DNA from: Auanema rhodensis
Taxonomy: Eukaryota > Nematoda > Chromadorea > Rhabditida > Rhabditidae
Reading direction: 5' to 3'
Length of the DNA: 64,000 bases
Assembly (NCBI GenBank): GCA_964057225.1
Contig: OZ059899.1
Span: 13,366,001 to 13,430,000 of the forward strand
Position numbers and translations under genes: made by a program. The notes below the pieces were generated by a model, which ran no database searches, was not told where the DNA came from, and saw only the letters and a program-made list of their open reading frames with translations. The first letter of the stretch is position 1, and the number at the start of each line of letters is the position of its first letter. Below, one piece after another: positions 32,178 through 44,200 of the stretch.

Positions 32178-33861
32178 CTAATAAGGTCCAGTGCAATGTT
32201 TTATTCTTTTTTTTGGAGGTTGGGTTAATATTATAGGAGGTGTTTGTTGCGTTGCAAGGGCACGAAACACCTCTGCTAATAAAGGGGGGTGTTCCTTAAC
32301 TAAATCTTTCCATCCTTCGGAATTCATAACCTAAAATTTTCAATTGAAGAAAATAAAATAATGAAGGAATACGCTTACATCGGTTGCATTAACATTTATA
32401 TAATTAATAGCATGTGTCCTTAATTGTTCCGCACTGTACAAATCAGCTAGAACTAGGGTAACACATGCATTATCAGCCGTTAAAGCTGCACATAAAGCTT
32501 GTTCACACATAACCTAAAACAGAAAAACATTAAATAGCTTAAAAAACTAGTTCTTACCTTAAGTCTATCTAATTGGTACTTATCAGCAGCAGCTATCAAA
32601 TGTTGAGCCATTTGTTCAACATTAGGAGAATTTCCTGTGTACATGTAGCATATCATCTCTCGTAGAACCTAAAAACTGAAATAGTACACAGGAAAAGTGA
32701 AATTCACGTACATCTGGCTCTACATCATCGATCGTAACCTCGTTTTTCTCATATTCTGACATTTTATGCTCGAACATAGCATGAAATACTGGCGATCTTG
32801 CAGCTAATATAGCTTTGTGCACCTAAAAAAATAAAAATAAACTTAATTCTAAGAGCAAATATATATGTATATCAACTTACGTGAAACGTTTGGGAAGGAG
32901 GCGATTTAGCAGCTACAAGTGTACAATCACTGAAAGTCCTGTTTTCGAACAAAGTTGCCAAATCCTCACTCAATCGACAGGAAGGAACCTAACACATATA
33001 GATGTTAATAGTTTTAGTTTACATACGCAATAATTTAGTAGGAGTAGATGCAACATACCTTAAATTGTGCAGCGCTTGTTTGACCAGTAACATTAACAGT
33101 TTCAGCCACAACAGAGACTTCACAAAATATACTTAATCTATCTTCTGGTAATAATCCATTCGTTTCATCTAATAAGAAATCTCGTCGTATGAACTTTTTA
33201 AATCCCCAGTCTTTTCCTTGCACAAATCGGTAAGCCCTTTGAGACTCTTAAAACAGAAAAATAAATACAAAACGGGAAAAGAAATACAAACCCATAGCTT
33301 TAGTTTCTTCACGTTTAGCATTTAAAATAGAAAATTTGAACTTCGCTCGTACCTGAAAAAAAAAAGATGAAGAATGCAAAATATTAAATAAATCCCTACT
33401 TCGTTTTTATTACATTGAACAAGCAATAAATATAAAGATAAATAATCTCTGGATTCTTCATCTAAACCTTTAGGGTTGATTCTTAAGCACCACTTCAACT
33501 TGTCATTAGCACCAGCAGAAAATGTTGAAGACTTTAAAACCTACAACAAGAAAATTACATTGGATCAGAAAAAAATATAGAACAAACCTCGCCCATCTCT
33601 TCTCGGCAAAAGGAAAAATTATTAATTGTCCACATATAGTTAAACTTAATGACTTTTACCTACAAAAAACATCAGATACAAACTAGTATACGATAAAAAT
33701 TGATGTACCTGCGTGTGACACCAATTTTCAGCTACCGGCATCAGCGGATCAGAATGGTGGGACGATGAGCCTGAGGGCATAGGAGAACTGGGTCGGCCGA
33801 TTGCTAAACCTTGCCCTGGTCCTCCAGATACGGCTTCGTCTTGAGCTGAGCCGTCATCCAT
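32178..33861 (-). CDS. spop-1: SPOP-like MATH-BTB substrate adaptor of CUL3 ubiquitin ligase
   Basis: Binds substrates through MATH and CUL3 through BTB for ubiquitination in the nucleus. Ten exons: 33709-33861, 33588-33659, 33400-33540, 33292-33352, 33059-33246, 32881-32988, 32712-32822, 32558-32668, 32379-32513, 32178-32330; 410 aa against about 374 for human SPOP. A Ser/Pro/Gly-rich N-terminus (1-45) is followed by the MATH domain (about 52-190, with WTINNFSFC and [18 protein letters not shown]), the BTB domain (about 210-320, [28 protein letters not shown]), a 3-box/BACK segment, and a basic tail PPKKRIK (398-404) like the SPOP nuclear localisation signal. MATH plus BTB plus this basic tail favours SPOP over the many nematode BATH proteins. 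The ATG follows an acceptor at 33876, so the 5' UTR is spliced. Confidence 0.92.
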
Positions 33862-33875
33862 TTTAATACAGGGAA

Positions 33876-36800
33876 CTGCAACAGAAGTAATGAGGGAACG
33901 AGAGAGAAATATATCAGAAATTGGAAAATGTGTAACGAATAGAATAAAGAGAAGCTGAGACATATCATAGTAAATATACGACTGCGATAAACGTCGTTGT
34001 ATTGTTTGATAGAGACAAAATGCAGGTTGGAAAGATACGTCACAGAGAGCAGCTCCAACAAAATTTATTCAATGCTAATTATAACTTGCAAATAACTAAA
34101 ATTGCTTGCTCTAAAATATAGTGAAGAAAAATAAATCACATGAAAGCACAAAAAATAAGTATAATTCTGCCAGGAATGCTTAAAAAAGTTGAAAGAATAC
34201 GTCAAATTCCTGACTTTTGAGAGAAAAGGAAAGATGAGAAGTTTGCATAAGAAATGTATCGGCGTTGATGATTGATATAAAGTATTGAGTACAGAGTCTA
34301 TAAGTAAGTAACTACTCCATAAAGGTCAGGAAAACGCAAAGAGAAGCCAAGAGTGCTCTTTGGTTAACGTTTAGCCGAAAGAAGCACCTTCGCCGAGCTA
34401 GGATTCTCCTTGTCAATTGTGTGAATAAGAAAGCAAAGTTGTGCGCAAACAATCATCAAGGGAATGTCAATTCAAAAAAAGGCTATATATTTCAATCAAT
34501 TCTAAATAAGGAAAGGTATAAACAGCCAAAACATAAAACAAATATGAAAAAGCACGAAAGTTTACTTGCAGGGCTATTATGAGGATACTGATCGACTTAG
34601 CTCGAGCAAAATATTTTAAAAAAAACGTACACCTAGCGGTTATTTCTTAACATGAGTGTTTTTCACGTTTCACGTAACAAATTCTTTTTAAAAGTAATAG
34701 AAAATGTTATAAACTATTCAGTATTCTTATGCAAGTAGTAGCACATATATGGAGTGATATGTTCAATTGCTAATGGTAACAAAGGACAGTAGTCGTATTA
34801 AAAATTAAATTTTTTAATAGAGACAAGTCAACAAGTTAATTAAAATTTAAGAGAATAAGCAAACTTAATTCATTTCATAGCGAACTTTGGTGAAGACAGT
34901 AAAAACTAAAGAAAAGATAAGTACTTTGAGATGAAAATACTTCTTTCAAAAAGATATTTGTTTCTATTAGTTCAACTAGGATAAGATGTGTAAAGCATGA
35001 AATACATAGTCTTACCTGCTCCGTAAAATGAGCAGCCGCGATTTCAAGGCTACAACATCAACAATAACAAAAACAACAATAGTTGGAGTTCGCAACAACA
35101 CTATAGATTGACAGAAGTTATTTTCCTCAAGAATATAATCAAGTGTTGAACAAGAATGGGATGAAATCGATTGATCGAAAGAAGCGAGCGTCGTGGAAAG
35201 CTTTGACGAAAAACACCATGCAAAAACATTCGTAATGCGACAAACAACAAGCCTCGCAGATACAAAGAGATGAAGAGTACGAGTAAAAGTTTGGAGAAAA
35301 AAGTGAGGGCGATACAAGTGCTATTAAAGAGAGCAATGACGATATGGTGAGTGTACAACAATCGTAAAAGCTGAAACTGAAGTAGTCAGAAATGAGGCCA
35401 ACATAGTCAATATCTAGCAACAAATAAACAACAACAGTTCATATATAGCCATCATGTTACTCATCTACTTAAAATGAGTCTCGGCCAAATACTTTGGATC
35501 AACTTGATCACAGGTAAAAGATCATGTCACTAAAATGAGTGACAAATAAATTATAAAATGAAATCCAACTAGAATTCAAAAAATTGTAACTTGAGAGAGG
35601 TGAATAAAGAATTGGCCATGTGACCAGACCAATGGGCAGCTTGATTGATTGAGTTCTGCTAATGTTATAAGCATGAACCAAATTCTCATTCTAGAAAATT
35701 TATTATAGTATAAAAGTTAATAAACTAGGAGACTATGTTTTCCGTAACTGGTTGTGACATAGAATCTGATGTTGTTTGTTGCTGTTACTAGTGCCTGTAC
35801 ACAGGCATCTATAGCTGAACTAACAGGAGAATATAGAATCGTAATTGGTGTACGATGAAAGGTAAAAAGCAAACCAATAATAGTGGAAACAGATGACACA
35901 ACCAGAAAAAGCTTCACGTCAGTTTTCCTGTACTTTAACTCGTTCGTAAATGGCTATTCTAATTAAATAGGAAAAAGAGGAACACATTCGTACAAGCTAG
36001 GCCAAGATATCCAATCCATCATATTAATATACACATAAAAATATATATAAACAAAGATGCTTAGAGGGAAATAAAGAAATAATGAGTAAGAACTTAAATG
36101 AGAATACTTATTGAACTATAAAGAATAAATGTAAACACTACACAAAATTGCAAAAAAAAAATTCTGATCAATTGATATGACTAGAATTATTCTAAAGTAT
36201 CCCGATCAAACATTACGAAGTTTACATAAGCAATAGATAAGAAGTCCAAAAAATTATCAGGTCAAAGAAAGAATTGAAAACAACTCTCTTACTCTCAAAT
36301 ATTTCCTCGCAATTTCAACTTATTTCTTTCAGGAATAACATCACCTCTCAACTTATTGTTAAATTGTTTTTCTAAAAATGGAGGAACCGAACAAGGGAAG
36401 TGAAGACACCTAACCATAATGTGAAAAGAGTGTTGCAGAATTGGTAGTGTAAATTTTGAGTTCAAACGCATAAAAAGATAAAGATCAGCTGATTAAAGAG
36501 TCAAACATGTGAAAAACGTAGAATAACAATCGTATTCATGTTAATTATGAATGAATATCATGTATAATGATTTCGTTCTGCATAGTTATGCAATACAAGA
36601 AAACATTCTCCCGTTTATTACTTTTGACTGTATGAAAAGCTGTTACACAATCAAATGTTAAAGACGACTCAGAGTGAAACTGTTTAAAAGGAAGAATTCT
36701 CAAAGATTATGGTTTTCTTCAAACATACATCAATGACTTGGCTTATGGATGAAGTGTTTTAGACGGGAAAAGATGTAAAATACAATTAACTACGGCATAC

Positions 36801-38342
36801 TTTATATAATTATAAAAATGGTAGAAAGCAAGATAATAATTGCTGCCTATTAAATGGGTGGAAAAAAACTATGAAGATGCTATAACAAAACTAAACTTAT
36901 AAAAATAACACGAAAGAAGTAACTTCGTATCATAGCGCACTGCGTGTTTTATAAAATGAAATAAAGAGTGACTATGTGTAATATTACAGACTTTTTGAAA
37001 ATTTAAATGAAATAAATTATGAAGATTTGAAGGATTAAAATGGATGAAAAAGAAAGAAAAGGATTAAACATATATATATATATATATAGCTTATTACTAG
37101 GCTAAAGATTACAATTTTAGCTAAATAAGAGATTTGATAAATGTATAAGACAGATAAATACTAAACTATATGAAAAAGCTGCATAAGAAAGACAGTTTTA
37201 AATTTAAAAAAATGTTTTTTTTCCTATCTTTAAAGAAAGACAAGAAAAAAGACAAAATCCTTTCATCCATTCCCATCATTGCTTCGTTCGTTGGCCTGAC
37301 GATGGAAGAAATGGGGCGGCAATGAGGTCAGACACGCAGAGTACCCGGAGAGTACATAAGTCGTGAATAGAGAGAATCAGAATGACAGAGCGTCGGATAG
37401 AGGCAAGTAGTCTCTAGTGTTGATTGGTCAGAGACAAACCTATATTGGGCATATAAGAAGAGATTGATACATGGAGAGAGACAAAGAACATGAGAAAAAA
37501 GGTTTTGTGTCATCCGAAAGTTAATTTTCCCGATCAGGTTGTAAAGTCCGGAAAGAGGTGATATCAGATAACGACCATACAATGATTTTGCATTAAAATT
37601 AGGATTGATAAGATAATATATGAAGCTTGTATTTTTAAAATCTTTTGGGATAATGGACATTCACATGAGTGACGCGAAGAGCTATTCAGATTGCTGCTGT
37701 CGAGCAAAATATTCAGAAAAAGCACAAAAGGTATTATGAAAAAGTTATATTTCCTCATTTGTCCCATTCCCATTCCCCTCCCTTCCTTAATATTATAAAT
37801 AATCAAAGATTACTACGAAATTCAGATTGGAAAATAACAAACATTCGTTATTTGAAGCATATCTAATATATATAAGACCTAAACATAATACTTATATAGG
37901 CAGATATAACAACCAACAAAATGCTTTGATTTCAATGCTGCAAACGCTGGAAAACCAAGCTGTACGCATCGCATATAATATGAGCAGGGATGCTAGCTGC
38001 AGCATTGCTTCCTAGAAAAGCATTTGGAAATAATAGAAGAGAAAAGGTTGAAAATTGATTTGCTCAAATGTGCCTAACTATATGGATTTGTTGAAATTAG
38101 AATGTAAAGTATAAGATAAATTCAAACGAGACTACAGGATTGAGGTTTTTCCACGTGTGACTGACCTCTATAAGCTCATATAGCGAAATGAGTATGAGAT
38201 CGAGAGAGAAACAGGCATAAACTGTGTCAAGTTTTAAAGAACGGATGTGGATAGTGTCCATGAAGAGACAACTGTCAGAGACAAAAAGAGGAAGAGGAAT
38301 AGGGGGAATTTCATCGAGAGAGATAGAGAGAGAGAGATAGAG
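33876..38342. other. long region with no supported coding gene
   Basis: AT-rich; holds the first intron and probable promoter of the SPOP-like gene. ORFs at 35.0-35.4 kb overlap each other in three frames on one strand with Ser/Leu-rich content and no splice logic, so I discount them. A 13-unit AT run lies at about 37072-37087. Confidence 0.5.
35016..35060 (-). other. candidate 5' UTR exon of the SPOP-like gene (3' edge)
   Basis: On the minus strand the sequence GAGCAG followed by GTAAGACT gives a strong donor with its last exonic base at 35016, facing the acceptor TGTTGCAG that begins the coding exon (exon edge 33875). The upstream limit is not visible; I mark only the 3' part. Splicing is inferred from site quality. 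Confidence 0.4.
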
Positions 38343-38570
38343 TTAGAGAGAATCTGACGATACGTCCTTGGTAACATGAGGCGATGCACCGAATTGCCTC
38401 TCATAATTCGGCCTAACATAGTGATCATGCCAGTCATGCACAACATGTGTGCCCCTCTCCTTTGAACAAGACAAAAAGAATTTTTCAAATAAAGGAGGGT
38501 CGAATCTTGGAATAACGAATTCCGTGCACTTTTCGACGTCTTCATTGTATTGGACTTCTTCTACAACCAT
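38343..38570 (-). other. possible unassigned coding exon
   Basis: A 75-codon ORF, GC-richer than its surroundings, beginning MVVEEVQYNED and containing HVVHDWHDHYVRPNYERQ. It could end at a donor (GTATCG) near 38361. I recognise no family. It might be a downstream exon of the gene starting at 40227, but no available acceptor joins the two in frame (off by one base), so the link is unproven. Confidence 0.3.
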
Positions 38571-38819
38571 TATCTTATTTTGATCTCCATTATATTAGTT
38601 TGACAAGTATCAGAGCTCGGAGTGTAGAGACAATGAGACGGTAAGTTAAATTACAGCACCATCCTTGGATAGCCCCTATGTATGCATACTGTTCTATTTG
38701 CTAATAAGAATTATGTACGAGCAATTTCGAAAGATTTTTTCAATGTCGAGGTGGTAGTAGAAAAGACATTAGAATTAACACAACCGGTGGATTGTGCTAA
38801 TGCTGATGATGTTGGCTAC

Positions 38820-40227
38820 TTGTAGATGGTGGCGGAGTAGACAACGACGAGAACGTCACCTATATCAAACCTAAGAAAACTGACTAGGCCAACTAAATGC
38901 GCAAAGGTACCATACAGTTATCACCAGATGAACAGAGGCTGAGAACGATCAGACTTAATTCACATATTCATATGAGAGGCAAGATAGGTGATCGAGGAAT
39001 AAAGGTCGTTAGGTGAAAGATGAACGATTGATGTGAAGGTTTCGAGGGCAAGAGTGCGATGAGAGCGAGTTAGTAACACGCTGAGACTAGTTGTATTCAG
39101 TCCCGAAAGGGAATACTCGACTGAAAAAAACACCACAAGAAACGACAAAGACGAAATCGAGGTTTGGCCCCTTTTTCTCCTTCTATCGTTTACGTTATGG
39201 CTGTTAGGCTTATCATCAGATGGTGTCTGAATCTGGACTGAAACGAAACAAGCAGAAAAAAATAACAGTAAGAGACATAGAAAAAGAGAAGTTAGCAATA
39301 TGAGGCGCATTTTCAAAAGTTCACATAAGTGTACCACTCCACGGTAGAGATCATGAGTAATTGAATATCATAGAACATATAGATTTTTAGAGAGCAGCAG
39401 CACAGTTTTGCTGACAAAGTTTTCTGACAACTTTTATAATTTTACAATAATTTTAATAAATCAGCATCAGGTATTTTTCAAACTTCGTTTGTTTGTGCAA
39501 TCTTACTGAACTACTCAAAGTTAAAAAGACGTTGTAAGAATTAATTGACAAGTGAACAAGAGAAAAAGAGCGAAACAGAGAGCGGGAGAGAGAGAATGTA
39601 AGAGATCAACTATGATGAATGAACTAGTATAGAAAGTCAGAAATGAAGCTGGTTAAATAAAAATGTTAAACAGAAAAAACGGAGCGGGCATGCATAGACG
39701 AAAATGATCAAAAGTTTAAAGACTGTCATACCTGGTTCGCAGTCAAGCTTGGTACTGATGGATGAAAGCGAATTCTTAGAAAATTTAGAAATCTGCAAAT
39801 ATTTTTATGTATAAGAGTTTTTATAATAGAGATAAGTATATATGTTTATTTTAACAACAAAAACGTTTTCATATGACTGTTGAACAATGATAAACAGAGA
39901 TTAATAATAAACAAACCATTTTCTTCATTTTTGTTGACCAAATTTGAGGCATATTTGAGTTTTTCTGGTTTTTTCCGAGTGTATCAGTTAAAACTAAACG
40001 ATGATAAGCAGAATGCAAAGAAAAGTCAGCACAATTCTACCGGGTAGGAGAAATCTGAAGGAAATATTTGAAATATGAAATGTAGCATGCCCGAATTTTA
40101 ATCTTGATCACATACATATAATAATGTCTATATTCATAGTCATCAACATGAACAGGATCAAATCATCCTCTAGACACCCCTTATTCTGATAGTCTCTTAC
40201 CGGCTTATTCATTTTCCTTTTTTCCAT
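38820..40227 (-). CDS. unidentified gene, partial model; possible chromo-barrel segment
   Basis: Four exons join in phase: 40201-40227 (MEKRKMNKP), 39732-39792 (Ser-rich), 39144-39237 (contains the basic run RRRKRG) and, less surely, 38820-38870 (FDIGDVLVVVYSATIYK). Each has good nematode splice sites; the first is preceded by TTTCAG just above the ATG. The fourth segment aligns in pattern with the start of chromo-barrel domains of the MRG15/MSL3 type (F-x-V-G-E...Y....Y), which would suggest a chromatin reader, but 17 residues are too few to assert it. The exon after 38820 is not found. An alternative reading continues exon 3 to a stop near 38960. The product is unknown. Confidence 0.4.
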
Positions 40228-41220
40228 TTGGTCAATCAAGAATAACCTGAAATATAATTAAAGCTTTATTATATGTATATTTGCTATTAAGACCTGGTTT
40301 CAATTCAGCAGATAAATACATAATTGCTGTTCAGAAGAAGCTCAGCGGATAAGGAACAACCGCTCGATGCACAATTCAAATTCAAAATAATGCCCAAAAT
40401 TACAAACACGTTGGAAAAAACACAAAAAAAGCTTTTTGTGCAGTGTGCAGTGGCACTTTTTTGTTAAAATTTGGCTACGCGTCATATAAACTACAAAATG
40501 TTTCATATAGTTTAATTATTTATAATTATTAATTTCTTTCACTAATAATCCGTATTTGATGATAGCATTTGGAAATTCGTATTTTTTTCGCGCATCCATA
40601 TAATGAGTAATGGTATTTAGCGACACAATGTTGATATTTCAAAAGAACAGGATCAAGGACATCCAACTCTTTTTCTTATTCTTTTATTCAGAAATCAGCC
40701 GACCCTCCCATAACCTTTCCCCCCTTCTTTAAGTTGGACATGAAGAATCAGCGAATGCCTTCTTTGTATATGACAGATGATGAGTAAATCTCGCGACAAT
40801 CAGCATGCTATATAAAACAGGTTTAAATGAATATATGAACCATACGTAACATCATCGTATGTTTTGAGTGATGCCGTTGTCACATTCTATTGTTTTCTAT
40901 TATAAAAAATGCAACTTTTTTAGGTTTCATCATGTTTGAGCAAGTTATCGTCTTATTCTGTTTGCCTTAAAGTCATAAGTTAGATATATTTTTGTAGACA
41001 TAAACTCATATGATTTCGGAAAATTTATAAAAACACGCTGACATTATAATATTTATTTTTAGTAAATAATAACGAAAATAGTATTGCTTATATAGCAAAA
41101 AAACACGTCGATGTTGCTTAAAGACTCATGTTATGATAAAATTTAAGTGCTGCATTAACAAAATGTGAATATTTCTGATTTGTTTTCTACAGATAAGTTT
41201 CCAGATGTTGAAATAAATAC

Positions 41221-44200
41221 TTATGAATCAGATATTACCCAATCATATGCATTTCTAAACATTTGTATCCATGGTGAAACAGAGATTTCATTGTTTTCAG
41301 TTTTTGGTTGGAATGAAGGATCCGTAGGATATGATGGCCATTGCCATGATATGAAAGCTCTATAAATTTGAAATATTTCATAGTATTTCATTTTTTTTGC
41401 TTTACGAACCTGTCAGAGTGAGGCATTATTGCCAGATGACGTCCGTCTTCACTACACATTCCAGCTATACCATCAATCTATAAAAACACATTTTAAAAAT
41501 AATATAGATGCGAAAAGCACTAACAGATCCATTAGGATTCCAAGGATATTGTTCAGTTGGATGTCCTTCTGCATTTACATATCTTATAGATACTGACGGC
41601 TTTAGATATTGATAAGCATCATCTGATTTGAAAGTAAAGCGACCTAAAATGGTGAAGATGCATGTTTGCTTAATAGCTTGACAATTATATGAATTACCTT
41701 CGCCATGTGAAGACCATAAGCCTAAGATGGAACCATGCATCCCCTTCAGCATGATGGACGGCGATTCTTCAATGCGGACAGGCCCAAAGTAGGACTCGAA
41801 ACGTCCACAGCTGTTTTCGTTCAAGAATACACTTGACTCATTTTCTACAAAAAAAGTTCCGCAAATTAAATAGTAATAATACGAAAAAGCAATTAAGTTG
41901 TCGATAATTGCTGAGAAATACAATAAAAAAAACAGCTTTGTACCATATTGTCCGATCCATCCTAGTTGAGCCATTAGTTGACATCCATTACAGACACCGA
42001 ATGAAAATGTATCATTTCGTGAATAGAACTGTTTGAATTCATCAGCCACTAATTCATGAAATTTAATAGTTGCTGCCCAACCTGAAAAGAAGTATTCCCA
42101 ATCATTCATTTGGCCATTTTCGGCTGTACCTCGAGCAGAACCAAACACATCGCCATATGAGAATCCCCCCACAAATGCTATTCCTCTGTAAGCTGACAGG
42201 GAATGTCCGTCAATTAAATCGGTCATTGTTACATCAAATGTCTTAAACATGAATTATTTGTGATTATATCTCTCATTTTCTGATATACTTGAAAGCCTGC
42301 CAAAGCAAAAGCTGCTGCCATTTCTCGATCTCCATTTGATCCTTCTTCTCGAATTATAGCCATTTTTGGGGCTAAAACACCAATAAATCAAATATTATGA
42401 AATATGAATATATATGTTTTTACCACTTGCAAAGTAATCTGCATTATTAAGTATATGACTAGGCTGATCAAACTCAAAATTACAAACATATTTGATCAAG
42501 CTTGTGCTCGAGCGAGCCTGTAACAAAATGAATTAAATTATGAAATTTCTAGAAAGGATTTTTATTACTTCCTTTTCCTCATCAAGACATTTTTTTGTAG
42601 TTTGTAATAAGCCCAACTGATAACTTGTATCTTCCCATATTTCACGAAGAACAGTTAATGATTCATTCACTATGGCTTCCTCATTATATGCTATTTTGAC
42701 CTAAAAACATATGCTTATGATTATATAGTCATAATCTGAATAGCATACGATGGCATTAGGGCCATATACTTCTTCAGTAGTTCCTATGATAATGGGTGAA
42801 GCTCCAGCATATTCCAAACATCTTAATGATTGATCAAGATTCTCTGACTTAACAGCCAAAATAACTCCAGCTTCTTCCGAAAACCAAAAGCTCAAAGCTT
42901 CTGTGATATTGATTAATCATAATATTCAATTATATAAAACTACTAATACCTGCTTCATTATTTACATTTGATATCAGAGTTGTATTACTTGAAAAAGCTA
43001 TTTCCAGTAAACTTGTGATAATACCACCATCTGATACATCATGGCCTGAAATTTCGTAATTGCAATAACAATCAGGAACTTGAATTCAAAGCCTTATCAC
43101 GGCATTAATTCTTTCAATTTCAATTACATAAGCTGCTATATCATGTGGTTTTAGATTGAATATATGTATATAATAAGGAAATATTCTTGATAAACATACC
43201 ACACCATTTAATCTTCAAAGAAAAATCAAATATTTACCTGCTAATATAATTCCATCTTTAATCATTTGCTGAATGGTCTCAAAAATTTTCGCAAATAAGA
43301 CGAAATCTCCAACATCAGGGCACTCATTTCCAATCTAAATTATAATATTAATATTAATATATTTATATTAAGAAATTGTCAATTACTTGCTTAAAGCATT
43401 GGGCTAAGGCTGAGCCTCCTAAACGGCTTTTATGAACTTTATTTCCCATTCCAACATAAATCAATGTACTTGCAACATTGACCACAGGAGTAATGGTCTT
43501 TGTAATATCTGTACATCCCACATAAGCTGATACAACTATGGTGCCAGGAGCCTAAATATAGTTTGAAATTGTCATCATTCATTCTTCATTCTAAAATCTT
43601 TCTGTATACCTTAACTAAATCATCTCCAACGCGTGCAGCCATACTCAGAGAATCTTTACCTCCATCAATAGCGCATCCTATTTCTTTCAGAGCCTATAAT
43701 TAAGTTTGTTTTTTCATTTTTCAATATAGTTGATCATACTGAACATAATGCTGTACATGCTCGAACAAGCCGAGCGCCTTCCCCTTCACATTTCGCAGCC
43801 CACATCCAATTTCCAGACATTTTTATATCCTTAATATTGTATATACATAGATATCCGGCATATAAATTTGTGAAACCTTTATGCTCGTAATTGGAGCAAA
43901 AACAAGATTTGTTAAGCATTCTGCTAATGTCATACGAGCTCCGGCTTCTGGATTGACCAAGCCTTTAATAGGCTGCTCACCAACTGAAACAGCAGCCCCA
44001 ACCTGGAATAATGAATTCGAAGAAGATATTTTCAATAGATTATTAAATATGCTATCTAAAAATTTTTTTCTTTCTAATTCTTATTATTAACTATGTGAAT
44101 ATACATTTATTCTCATTTATTACATAAATACAAATCTTTCATTTCTAAAATTTCCCTCATAAAAATATTTTCAAAAATATCTTCAAGTATCTTGACATAA

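Noticed and set aside
35012-35423. Overlapping minus-strand ORFs of 86-101 codons
   Set aside because: Three frames open at once with low-information Ser/Leu/Phe composition; only the donor at 35016 looked meaningful.
37827-38015. Plus-strand ORF with LQTLENQAVRIAYNMSRD, faintly like the C-terminal region of LINE reverse transcriptases
   Set aside because: Too short, no catalytic motif and no flanking element structure.
41165-41365. 66-codon plus-strand ORF
   Set aside because: Antisense of the last PFAS exon.
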